DNA from: UBA6522 sp963664945
Lineage (GTDB): Bacteria; Pseudomonadota; Gammaproteobacteria; Steroidobacterales; Rariloculaceae
Direction of reading: 5' to 3'
Assembly (NCBI GenBank): GCA_963664945.1
Contig: OY761822.1
Coordinates: forward strand, 3,038,001-3,102,000
DNA: 64,000 bases
Shown: in pieces, positions 18,042 to 26,460 of the stretch
Position numbering within the stretch: position 1 is the stretch's first letter
Layout: every line of letters starts with the position of its first letter
Program-made: the position numbers and the translations under genes
The notes under the pieces: generated by a model
Seen by the model: only the letters and a program-made list of their open reading frames with translations
The model's database searches: none
What the model was told of the DNA's origin: nothing

Positions 18042-18068
18042 AAAAAGCCCCCACCAAACGGCGGAGGC
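18042..18068 (-). terminator. Rho-independent terminator of the tracrRNA
   Basis: On the minus strand GCCTCCGCC (18068-18060) pairs with GGTGGGGGC (18055-18047) over 9 bp including two G-U pairs, around the loop GTTT. Five T follow directly (18046-18042). Confidence 0.85.
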
Positions 18069-18161
18069 CATATATGCCGGTGGATGACCTGGGGACACCG
18101 AGCCCGCGCAAAGGGTCGATTTGCTACGAAAAGGAAACCGACCGCTTCTCGATTTGCTACG
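18042..18161 (-). ncRNA. tracrRNA of a type II-C CRISPR system
   Basis: The minus-strand sequence starts with GTAGCAAATCGAGAAGCGGT, an anti-repeat expected to pair with crRNA repeats ending TCTCGATTTGCTAC. It then carries a second GTAGCAAATCGA (18127-18116), a GACC...GGTC stem with GCGGGCTCGG, and a terminator hairpin. From memory this order closely resembles the tracrRNA of the Parvibaculum lavamentivorans II-C system, whose Cas9 has a similar length; an alignment would settle this. Transcription is divergent from cas9. The 5' end is inferred from the promoter at 18168-18195. Confidence 0.8.
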
Positions 18162-18167
18162 ACCGTA

Positions 18168-18195
18168 ATGATAGCGTACCGCAACAGAATCGCAA
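18168..18195 (-). promoter_or_regulatory. Promoter of the tracrRNA
   Basis: On the minus strand a -35-like TTGCGA (18195-18190) is separated by 16 bases from a -10-like TATCAT (18173-18168). The expected start point is about 7 bases further, at 18161-18162, right at the anti-repeat. It overlaps the cas9 leader on the other strand. Confidence 0.55.
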
Positions 18196-18213
18196 AACCG
18201 AGGAAAGTCTCGC

Positions 18214-21200
18214 ATGTCGTTTGTTTTTGGGCTTGACATTGGCACGACCTCGATCGGGTTCGCCGTAATCGAACACGGAGTCAACTGTGCTACGGGGCAG
18301 ATTCGCCGCCTTGGCGTTCGGATTTTTCCCGAGGCCCGCGATCCGAAGGGAGTGCCGCTGAACCAGGATCGTCGGCAGGCGCGTCTGCGCCGCCGTCAAC
18401 TTCGACGCCGGCGCGAACGGCGCCGCCAACTCTCCGAAACTCTGCTCCAAGCCGGTCTACTGCCCGCGAGAGATTCGGCCGCTTGGGACGAAGCGATGAA
18501 GTCCGATCCCTACGAACTCCGCAGGCGAGCATTCGCAGATGAGACCCTGGCTTCTCATGAAATCGGGCGTGCCATCTATCATCTCGCGCAGCGCCGACAC
18601 TTCAAGGGCCGAGATTTGGACGAGATCGCCGACGGCGCCGAGCAGTTTGGCGATGATGCGGACGACAAGAAAGCTACGTCCGCGCGAGACAAATTCGTTC
18701 GCGAATTGAAGCATGACGGCAAAACGCTCGGCGCCTATCTGGCGGAACGCGGACCGCATGAGCGCAAGCGCGGCGAACATGCGTCGCGCGAAGCCGTCGA
18801 GGATGAGTTCGACAAAGTCTGGTTGCCACTCATCCCCGACGCGTTTCGGTCCTCCGTTCGAGACACGATCTTCTTCCAGAGGCCCGTCTTCTGGCGATTG
18901 AATACGCTCGGCGAGTGCCGATTCGTTCCGGGCGCGCAGCTCTGTCCGAGGGGATCCTGGCTCTCGCAGCAAAGGCGAATGCTCGAACAGCTCAACAACC
19001 TATCGCTCGTGGGCGGCAATCAGCGCCGGCTCGACGAGGATGAGCGTCAGGCTATTCTCGCCAAGCTGCAAACGCAGGTGTCGATGACATGGCCGGGTGT
19101 TCGGCGGGCGCTGGCGAACCTCTACCGGGCGCGAGGTGAACCCGGCGAGGAGAATGCGCTGAAGTTCAACCTGCAGGAGGGCGGCGAGAACAAGCTGCTC
19201 GGGAACGCCGTTGAAGCAAAGCTGAAGGGCATTTTCGGCACCAGCTGGCAGGATCACCCACGCAAGCAAGAAATCCGGGATTCGCTTCCTCGGCAGATCT
19301 GGCAAGCCGACTACGAAGAAGTCGGTGGTCAGCGTGTGGTCATCCTTGCCGCGCCCGAGCGCAAGGCCCGCAGAGCCGAGGTTGCGCGCCAGTTTTCCCA
19401 AGAGTTCGGCCTGTCCGATGCCCAAGCGGCCGCCATTGAGAGCATGAAGCTGCCGCCGGGCTGGGAGCCCTATTCCATAGAAGCGCTTCAGACGATGCTG
19501 CCGCATCTTGAGGCCGGCGCGCGATTCGGCGAAATCGTCAACGGACCCGACTGGGAACGATGGCGAACCGAAACGTTTCCGGATCGCGAGCAACCCACCG
19601 GCGAAGTGATGGACAGGCTTCCAAGTCCCGCGGACGCCGATGAACGCAAGCGAGTAGCCGGATTGCGCAACCCCACCGTGGCTCGAACTCGCAACGAATT
19701 GCGAAAGGTCGTCAACAATCTGATCGACATGTTTGGCAAACCGGACCTCGTTCGCGTCGAGGTCGCGCGCGACGTGGGAAACTCGAAGCGTCAGCGCGAA
19801 GAAAAAGCCCTCGGCATTCGCCGGCACGAGCGCCGCCGCAAGGCTGCGCGCGACAACCTCCAGGAAAACGGCATTCTCGAGCTGTCGCGGGCGGATGTGG
19901 AAAAGTGGATGCTCTGGGAGGAGTGCGGACACCGCTGTCCGTACACAGGTGACTCCATCTGTTTCGACGACCTGTACCGTGCAGGCAAGTTCGAGGTGGA
20001 GCACATCTGGCCTCGGTCTCTCTCGCTCGACGACAGCTTCAGAAACAAGACCCTGTGCCGAAGGGACGTCAACGCCCGCAAGGGCAACCGGATTCCGTAC
20101 GAGTTCTTCCGCAACGATCCCGGCGAATGGGCGGCCGTGGCCAACCGGCTCCACGGGATGAAGGCTCCGAGGGGAGGAATCGGCATGTCCGCCGGGAAGA
20201 TCAGGAGGTTCCTGGCCGCGTCAATCCCTGAGGATTTCGCCACCCGCCAGCTCAATGACACCGGCTACGCCGCTCGCGAGGCCGTCTCATACCTGAAACT
20301 GCTCTGGCCTGACGTCGGGCCGGAAGCGCCCGCAAACGTGCAAGCCGTATCGGGGCGGGTCACCGCGCATCTTCGCCGTCTATGGGGCCTGAACAACATT
20401 CTGGCCGATGACGGAGAGAAGACACGCGCCGATCACCGTCATCACGCGGTCGATGCCTTGACGGTCGCCTGTTGCCACCCTGGTGTAACGCAGCGGCTCG
20501 CGCGGTACTGGCAGGACAAGGACAACCCCGGCGCGGACAAGCCGCACCTTCCTCCACCCTGGGCAACGATTCGAATCGATGCCGAACAGGCCGTCGCGGA
20601 CATAGTGGTGTCCCATCGGGTGCGCAAGAAGCTCTCCGGCCCTCTCCACAAGGAGACGGTTTACGGCGATACGGAGGAGAGTGTCTCCGGCCAAGGCGGA
20701 CAGAGCTATCGGGTTTTCGTCTCGCGCAGAAATGTCGAAGATCTGACCAAGAGCGATTTGATGGAGAAGAACAAGGACCTCTGGCCCGACCAGAAGTTGC
20801 GCGAAATCATCGTGGCGTGGGTGAACAAGCACGGCGACGGCGATCCGAAGAAGGCCTTTCCGCCGTATCCGAAGCGTGGCCGGAAGGGTCCATGCATCCG
20901 CCGGGTGCGTCTGCGAAAGAGGCGGCAAATCGATCTGATGGCGAAGGTCTCCACGGGCTACGCCGCCTTGGACAACAATCATCACATCGCGATCTATCGG
21001 TTGCCTGAAGGAAAAGTCGGCCACGAAGTGGTGAGTCTGATGGAGGCGACACGCCGTCTGGCCCGACGCGAACCGGTTGTACGCCGCGACCGGGGCGACG
21101 GCGCTCAGTTCTTGATGTCGCTTTCACCGGGCGATTCACTGCGACTGACAAGGAACGGCGTGACGCGCGTAGGAGTCGTCTCCGGTGTCTGGGGGAACGG

Positions 21201-21336
21201 TCAAGTCGCCATGACGGAGCACGATGACGCCGCCAAGGCTACCGAGTTCCGTCCAGGCCCGAACGCTATCGTCTCGAATGGCGGAAGCAAGATTTCCGTC
21301 GATCCAATCGGCCGCATCCGTTCCGCCAATGACTAA
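18214..21336 (+). CDS. cas9: Type II-C CRISPR-associated endonuclease Cas9
   Basis: 1040 residues, the compact II-C size. RuvC-I has D8 in FGLDIGTTSIGFAV; an arginine-rich bridge helix follows (RRQARLRRRQLRRRRERRR). RuvC-II carries E516 (VRVEVARD). The HNH domain has H597 in FEVEHIWPRS with the downstream NKTLCRRDVNARKGN. RuvC-III is DHRHHAVDA with H743/H744 and D747. All catalytic residues for cutting both DNA strands are therefore intact. The PAM-interacting C-terminal domain runs to the end. GAGGAA precedes the ATG. Upstream is the divergent tracrRNA, downstream cas1 after 6 bases. The enzyme should work with any matching crRNA, but no array is present here. Confidence 0.96.
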   Translation: MSFVFGLDIGTTSIGFAVIEHGVNCATGQIRRLGVRIFPEARDPKGVPLNQDRRQARLRRRQLRRRRERRRQLSETLLQAGLLPARDSAAWDEAMKSDPYELRRRAFADETLASHEIGRAIYHLAQRRHFKGRDLDEIADGAEQFGDDADDKKATSARDKFVRELKHDGKTLGAYLAERGPHERKRGEHASREAVEDEFDKVWLPLIPDAFRSSVRDTIFFQRPVFWRLNTLGECRFVPGAQLCPRGSWLSQQRRMLEQLNNLSLVGGNQRRLDEDERQAILAKLQTQVSMTWPGVRRALANLYRARGEPGEENALKFNLQEGGENKLLGNAVEAKLKGIFGTSWQDHPRKQEIRDSLPRQIWQADYEEVGGQRVVILAAPERKARRAEVARQFSQEFGLSDAQAAAIESMKLPPGWEPYSIEALQTMLPHLEAGARFGEIVNGPDWERWRTETFPDREQPTGEVMDRLPSPADADERKRVAGLRNPTVARTRNELRKVVNNLIDMFGKPDLVRVEVARDVGNSKRQREEKALGIRRHERRRKAARDNLQENGILELSRADVEKWMLWEECGHRCPYTGDSICFDDLYRAGKFEVEHIWPRSLSLDDSFRNKTLCRRDVNARKGNRIPYEFFRNDPGEWAAVANRLHGMKAPRGGIGMSAGKIRRFLAASIPEDFATRQLNDTGYAAREAVSYLKLLWPDVGPEAPANVQAVSGRVTAHLRRLWGLNNILADDGEKTRADHRHHAVDALTVACCHPGVTQRLARYWQDKDNPGADKPHLPPPWATIRIDAEQAVADIVVSHRVRKKLSGPLHKETVYGDTEESVSGQGGQSYRVFVSRRNVEDLTKSDLMEKNKDLWPDQKLREIIVAWVNKHGDGDPKKAFPPYPKRGRKGPCIRRVRLRKRRQIDLMAKVSTGYAALDNNHHIAIYRLPEGKVGHEVVSLMEATRRLARREPVVRRDRGDGAQFLMSLSPGDSLRLTRNGVTRVGVVSGVWGNGQVAMTEHDDAAKATEFRPGPNAIVSNGGSKISVDPIGRIRSAND

Positions 21337-21348
21337 ACCTCAGTGGCG

Positions 21349-22284
21349 ATGATCCGGAGAACTGTCGAATTCTCAACGCCAGGCACTCGGCTCTCGGTCG
21401 CGCATCGTCAGCTTGTGGTCGAACGCCCCGACCTGCCGAAGACGACGCTACCGATCGAGGATCTGGGCGTCGTGATCGTGGACGATGTGCGGGCGACCTA
21501 CACACAGTCGGTGTTTCTCGAACTCCTGGAAGCGGGCGCTACGGTCATGGTCACCGGCCGCGATCACCTGCCCGCCGGGATGATGCTTCCCCTTGATGCG
21601 CACCACGTCCAAACCGAACGGCACCGCGCTCAGGTCGCCACCAGCGTACCGGTCCGGAAACGTGCATGGCAGGCGATTGTGCGGGCCAAGATCGTGCAGC
21701 AGGCAACCGTGCTGTCCCATTTCACCGGGGATCACGGAGGTCTCGCTCCGATGGCTCGGCGAGTACGCTCCGGCGATCCTGACAATATAGAGGCGCAGGC
21801 GGCACAGAGGTATTGGCCGAGGTTGTTCGGAAAGGCATTCCGACGCAAGCGTGGGGCCGAAGGAGTGAACGCGCTGCTGAACTATGGCTATGCCGTGGTC
21901 CGCGCGGCAGTCGCGCGCGCCATCGTCGCGGCGGGCCTGATCCCGTCTCTTGGCGTTCATCATCGACATCGCGCCAATCCGTTCTGTCTGGCGGACGATC
22001 TGCTGGAGCCGTACCGGCCGTACGTCGACTGGCGGGTCCGTCAATTGGCCAGCGAGGATGGCGAAAGCGTTCCCGACTTGGCCGAAAGGGCAACCCGCGC
22101 GGAACTCCTTTCCCTACTCAACGAGACAATCCAGGTGAGCGGACGGCGGGAACCGCTACTGCTGGCCCTGCACACCAGTGCGGCGTCGCTGTGTCGAGCC
22201 TTGACGGGCGGTGACCGTAGCCTCTCGCTTCCCGAAGGACTGCCGGTCGAACCCGACTTGGTAGATGTTGCGGAAGTCGGTTGA
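21349..22284 (+). CDS. cas1: CRISPR-associated integrase Cas1 (type II)
   Basis: About 311 residues from ATG 21349; an in-frame GTG at 21343 is also possible. The N-terminal beta domain (IRRTVEFSTPGTRLSV...) and C-terminal helical catalytic domain are both complete. The metal ligands are kept: E148 in DNIEAQAAQRYWP, H204/H205 in LGVHHRHRANPF, and the ADDLLEPYRPYVD segment with its acidic residues. Cas1 integrates new spacers together with Cas2. It is six to twelve bases downstream of cas9, but its partner cas2 is truncated, so adaptation is probably lost unless Cas2 is supplied elsewhere. Confidence 0.93.
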   Translation: MIRRTVEFSTPGTRLSVAHRQLVVERPDLPKTTLPIEDLGVVIVDDVRATYTQSVFLELLEAGATVMVTGRDHLPAGMMLPLDAHHVQTERHRAQVATSVPVRKRAWQAIVRAKIVQQATVLSHFTGDHGGLAPMARRVRSGDPDNIEAQAAQRYWPRLFGKAFRRKRGAEGVNALLNYGYAVVRAAVARAIVAAGLIPSLGVHHRHRANPFCLADDLLEPYRPYVDWRVRQLASEDGESVPDLAERATRAELLSLLNETIQVSGRREPLLLALHTSAASLCRALTGGDRSLSLPEGLPVEPDLVDVAEVG

Positions 22285-22295
22285 CACCCCAACTG

Positions 22296-22318
22296 CGGGG
22301 GGGGGGGGGGGGGGGGGG
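22296..22318. repeat. Run of 23 guanines between cas1 and cas2
   Basis: An uninterrupted G23 homopolymer lies 12 bases after the cas1 stop, followed by a further G-rich stretch (AGGTGGGGGAGGTGG). Such a run is highly unusual and could form a quadruplex, vary in length by slippage, or be an assembly artefact. Confidence 0.85.
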
Positions 22319-22362
22319 AGGTGGGGGAGGTGGTAAAATCAAATCCGTGGGGTTGGCGTTCA

Positions 22363-22530
22363 ATGTGGGTAATCGCGATGTTTGACTTGCCCACGGACAC
22401 GCCAAAGGAAAGGAAAGCCTATACCCGATTTCGCAAAAATCTCCTCAAGGACGGCTTTACGATGATGCAGTACTCCGTATTGCCCATTCTCCGTTATCTG
22501 AGCGGCACCCAGATTATGAAAATTTGCTGA
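22363..22530 (+). pseudogene. cas2: Cas2, 3' truncated
   Basis: The first ~38 residues are a clear Cas2 N terminus: MWVIAMFDLPTDTPKERKAY, then FRKNLLKDGFTMMQYSV, including the first acidic residue after strand 1. After this the frame reads LPILRYLSGTQIMKIC and stops, where a Cas2 would continue with YIRHC and reach about 90-110 residues. The divergence point is near 22478. The gene has lost its second half, and with it probably the leader and array that normally follow. Confidence 0.8.
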
Positions 22531-22637
22531 CTTGCGTGAGCTGCTGCCGCCGGTCAGCGCTGCGGACCAGTGACGGAAATTGCCATCCTCATGCGGTTCC
22601 GATACGGTAGCAGCATGTTCAGAAACTTCGCTTCACC

Positions 22638-22874
22638 ATGGCCACTACCGCGATAGACACGCTCCGTTTCGCGCGCAAACTCAAGCAAGCGGGATTGCCG
22701 GAGGAGCAAGCCGAGGCGGTGGCTGCCGCGCTCGGGGAGGAGCTGACCGAGCACTTGGCTACAAAGGCCGATCTGCAGCTTCTCAAAGCCGATATGTTGC
22801 TTCTGAAGTGGATGATCGGATTCAACCTGGCTTTTTCCGCGGCGATTCTTTGGCGTGTGATTGATCTCGTCTGA
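22638..22874 (+). CDS. Short DUF1640-like coiled-coil membrane protein
   Basis: 78 residues. The start AIDTLRFARKLKQAGLPEEQAEAVAAAL parallels that of the 173-residue protein at 13894, followed by a short coiled coil with THLATKADLQLLK-type residues and a C-terminal membrane helix (about 58-75). Here the central repeat section is missing or contracted. Function unknown. It lies next to the broken end of the CRISPR locus. Confidence 0.6.
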   Translation: MATTAIDTLRFARKLKQAGLPEEQAEAVAAALGEELTEHLATKADLQLLKADMLLLKWMIGFNLAFSAAILWRVIDLV

Positions 22875-23056
22875 TTCTGTTTTCGGCTTGCTGTCGACGT
22901 GTAGAACTCTTGTCCGGGAGCGCGTTCGCCGCCGAGACTTCAATCCGGTGTTGCGGGTAGTTGCCGTCGTTTCTCTTGGCCATATTGTGTGCCCGCTTCC
23001 TCTCGGGTATCGTGCAAAACGCTGTGGAGGGTCAGGGTCGGCGAAACCGTGATCTC

Positions 23057-24701
23057 TTATGGCCCAACATGATCGATGCGCTCGGCCCCGAACAGCGTCC
23101 AGCCCATGTCTTCGGTAGCCGTATCGAGGACCACTTCGTAGACGACCTCCGGGGGATCGCTGCGCACGTATTCCCGCAGGCGCGTCCACTGGTTGAACAG
23201 CAGACGGGAATCCGCCCGCCAGTCCACCTGGTCGAGGGTCTCGGGGTCGAGAATGGCGCCGTAGGCCACGAGGATATTCTCGGTCTCGGGAAGCCAGTCC
23301 ACGTCGCCCATGGCGATGCTGACGACGCTGTCCGGACCCGCCTGCTCCGATTGCCACAGTTGGCGCACCCGCATGTTCTCCATCGTCGATCTCGTACTCC
23401 ACGGCACGGGAGTAGGTCTCCGTGACGGGCGCGGGCGGGTTGAAGGGGCGCGCCTCGTAGTTGCCGTTGTTGTAGATCAGCAGCGTGCCGTTGGGTGTGG
23501 GATTCGGCGAATGCTGGTGATAGGGCCAGTCGAACTCGCCGTCCGGCTGCAGCACCTTGTCCGACAGGTCGCCCCAGCCGCTGGGCTCGCCGAAGATCCA
23601 CCTGATTTCGCGGCTCGCGCGGTCAATTTTCATGGCGGCGGCCTGGTAGCGGAAATTGATGATGATCGAGTCGTCGGACTCGTCGTACAGCAGGTTGTTG
23701 GCGTGGCTCCAGTCCAGGGTGTCCGGGAAGCCGCGGCGGATCCAGTAGTTGGAGAAGGTTTCGTAGCCGATACGGAACGGGTCCATGTGATCGAATGCGC
23801 GCCATTCCCACACGACGTTCCCCGTATCGCGTTCGAATTCGACGATGACGTCTCCCATGACCTTCTGCCGCTGGCGCGGGGCGTTCTCGTCGTACTCGTC
23901 GGTGTAGTAGTTGTCGACTTCCTTCCACTCGGAGCTGAGCACGATGATGTTGCCATTGGGCAGTTCGTCGATCTCATGGTGAAAGGACTGCGTGTCCACG
24001 GGGATGCCGGCGGCGGGACCTTCGGGGCGGTTTGCCGCGTACCATTGGTTCACCGTGTTGCCCAGCCAGTCGATCTCGATCATCCGGAAATCGGCGGTGA
24101 CGAAGATCAGGTTGCCGTTGCCGACCTTCTCGAAATCGCTGATGCGCGAGTCGACACGGTAGTACCAGGTGACTTCGCCGGCCTGGTCAAGGACCATCAG
24201 CATTCCGAATCCGGCATTGAAATTCGCGATCTCCTGACCCGCGCCCACGCGCCGGCGCCGAGGATTGAAGAGCGTGACGCCGGGCTCCATGCTTTCAGGC
24301 CGGCTCACGGTGGTCTCCACAGGTGGGAACTCGACGCCCACCTCGGGAAGTGGCGGCGTCCGAAAAGGCAACGGCTCCGCAGAGGCTTCCTCGCCGGCGC
24401 CGTTTCGGATCGTGACACGGATCTCATGATCGCGGTCCGGGCGCATGCCGTATACGCCGAGCCCCCGGGACGGATCGTGGGATTCGTCATAGTCCAGGGT
24501 CCAGGCGTTGACGCCATCGCTCACGTCGATCCGAGTGTCCACGGGACCGTCGGCCTCAAACCGAACCACGGCGGCCAGCGGAACGCTCGGGTTGGGGTTG
24601 GCGGCCAGATTCGGGCCCACTTCAAACGACGGGCCGGTGGAGCAGGCCCCGGCGACTGCCATGGCCATGATTGGGAGGAGCCGCAATGTGGTGTCGCTCA
24701 T
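23057..24701 (-). pseudogene. Arylsulfotransferase (ASST) family lipoprotein, frameshifted
   Basis: From ATG 24701 the leader MSDTTLRLLPIMAMAVAGAC has a lipobox-like VAGAC, so the product would be a lipoprotein. The body has the repeated blade sequences of ASST proteins (WYYRVDSRISDFEKVGNGN, SFHHEIDELPNGNIIVL, NNLLYDESDDSIIINFR). Near 23385, just after AVEYEIDD, a one-base shift moves the reading to the frame ending at 23057, whose MRVRQLWQSEQAG and DTATEDMGWTLF match the expected C terminus. Without correction translation continues in a non-native frame to 22554. It may be a sequencing error or a real mutation. It diverges from the second ASST gene. Confidence 0.7.
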
Positions 24702-24850
24702 GATTTCTCGTGTGCCGGTCAGCAAGGGCGCTATTCTATCCCTCTTGACCAACAATCTGGGTGCGGCCGGCCACGGTGAGTTCATCGTTATCGTCGCAGT
24801 CCGGCAAGAGGGTAGAATCGGATGCAGAAAAACTCTATCGGGGGAAAAAC

Positions 24851-26416
24851 ATGAGATGTGCTTTCTGCAAGCCAGCGCGCTCCGTCAGCGCCTTGCTGGT
24901 CCTGATGGCCGGCACGTCCGCGGCCTACGAGGCCTTCCACGGCCCCACCGAGCTCATTTACCACGATCCGGCGCGAGCGTACCAGGGCTACACGATGTTC
25001 ACTCCCATGCTGGGGCGAAACGCGTATCTCATCGACATGAACGGGGAAGTGATTCACACCTGGCCCATCCCCGCGAGTTGGCGCGATCCGGAGATCCGTG
25101 AGAATGCCCGGCTTCTGGAAGACGGGATGCTGGCGCGCAGCAAGACCGTCGGAGATGGCTCGACGCCCGGAACCTATCAGCTCGTCGGCTGGGATGGGGA
25201 GATAGTCTGGGAGTACGAGAGCGACCGCGAAGACCTTTCCGGACATCACGATTTTCGGTTCATCCGCAACCCGAAGCTTGGGCAGCGCACACTCATGTAT
25301 TCCGCCACCCGGGTCACCTCGCACGAAAAGGTCATCGCGCTCGGCGCCGACCCCGCGCTTCGAGAAAGCTACGCCACACGACCCGACGGCCTCGTGGAGG
25401 TGGACATGGACGGGAATATCGTCTGGGAGTGGAACATCAGCGATCACGTGGTTCAGGACATCGATCCCGACCTGCCGGGGTACGGCGCGGTCAGTGAGCA
25501 TCCCGGCAAGCTGGACATCAATTTCGGCCCGGGCGTCAGCGGCAACTGGATTCACATGAATGCGTTCGACTACAACCCGGTTCTCGATCACGTGGCGATC
25601 AACAACTCCCGCATGAGCGAATTCCATGTCGTCGATCACGGTGCGACGTTCGTTCCCGGGGATCCGGAGCGCAGCACGGAACTGGCGGCGAGGGATGCCG
25701 GCGACTTCATCTTCCGGTGGGGCAATCCCTGTGTATCCGATGCCGGAGAGTGCCCTTTGATGACCGCAGAGGGGACGGCTACCAGCAACGGTCATCAGCA
25801 GGTGTTTTTTTCCCATGACATTCAGTGGATCGACGACCGGTCTTTCGGCGCGCTTGAGCAGCCGGTCCCCGGGGCGGGCCACTTCCTGATCTTCAACAAC
25901 GGCGCCCGCCAGCCGGGGCCGACATTCTCCTCGGTGATCGAGATCGATCCGTATGATGGTCCGATGGAAGACGGAATCTACGTTCCGGCGGTCGTCGCCG
26001 GCTACGAACGCGCGACGGTGGGCGGCGGCATGAGCAGCCGCACGGAGAGCGTTTCGAATCAGATCGCGTGGCGTTTCCACGGTGTCTCGCCCAACTCGTT
26101 CTACAGTCCGTTCATTTCGGGCGCCCAACGGCTGCCAAACGGCAATACGCTCGTCTGTTCAGGCGCCCACGGGCACATGTTCGAAGTCACCCCGCAGGGC
26201 GATGTCGTCTGGGAGTACATCAATCCCGTCGGCGACCGGCTGCAGAACGATCGCGGGATCTACCGAATGATGACCGACAAGGCCGGCGACGAGTTCAACT
26301 CGATCTTCAAGTGCCAGCGTTATTCCCCGGACTTCCCGGGACTCGAGGGCAAGGATCTGACGCCGAAGGGAAAGATTACGGAATTCTTTTCCGAGGCCGT
26401 CGAGATGAAACCGTGA
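24851..26416 (+). CDS. Arylsulfotransferase (ASST) family protein
   Basis: 521 residues from ATG 24851, preceded by GGGGGAAAA. A signal peptide ends near SAAYEAF. Beta-propeller blades are seen as AYLIDMNGEVIHTWP, GEIVWEYESD, GNIVWEWNISDHV and GDVVWEYINP. Histidines in GHHDFRFIRNP and GNWIHMNAFDYNP fit the catalytic or binding positions of the family. ASST enzymes move sulfate between aryl compounds without PAPS, in the periplasm. It heads a probable operon with DUF6152 copy 2 (45 bases on). Arylsulfate metabolism is likely, but the exact donor is unknown. Confidence 0.82.
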   Translation: MRCAFCKPARSVSALLVLMAGTSAAYEAFHGPTELIYHDPARAYQGYTMFTPMLGRNAYLIDMNGEVIHTWPIPASWRDPEIRENARLLEDGMLARSKTVGDGSTPGTYQLVGWDGEIVWEYESDREDLSGHHDFRFIRNPKLGQRTLMYSATRVTSHEKVIALGADPALRESYATRPDGLVEVDMDGNIVWEWNISDHVVQDIDPDLPGYGAVSEHPGKLDINFGPGVSGNWIHMNAFDYNPVLDHVAINNSRMSEFHVVDHGATFVPGDPERSTELAARDAGDFIFRWGNPCVSDAGECPLMTAEGTATSNGHQQVFFSHDIQWIDDRSFGALEQPVPGAGHFLIFNNGARQPGPTFSSVIEIDPYDGPMEDGIYVPAVVAGYERATVGGGMSSRTESVSNQIAWRFHGVSPNSFYSPFISGAQRLPNGNTLVCSGAHGHMFEVTPQGDVVWEYINPVGDRLQNDRGIYRMMTDKAGDEFNSIFKCQRYSPDFPGLEGKDLTPKGKITEFFSEAVEMKP

Positions 26417-26460
26417 ACCGAATGAAAATGTATCGAAGAACAACAGACAGGATTAACGCC

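Noticed and set aside
18116..18162. Two TCGATTTGCTACGA copies as a mini CRISPR array
   Set aside because: Spacing of 33 bases is half a normal repeat-spacer unit, the matching block is short, and the region fits a tracrRNA with terminator and promoter.
22559..22576. GCTGCGGA near the cas2 break, similar to the 5' end of some II-C repeats
   Set aside because: Only about 8 bases match, and no periodic copies follow, so it cannot be called a CRISPR repeat.
23057..23407. Reading the arylsulfotransferase break as recoding or selenocysteine
   Set aside because: The two parts are in different frames, not separated by an in-frame TGA, and no slippery or SECIS-like structure is evident.
23310..24779. 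489-codon plus-strand frame opposite the frameshifted arylsulfotransferase
   Set aside because: It lies antisense to recognisable ASST sequence, has no motif, and is typical of a GC-skew shadow frame.
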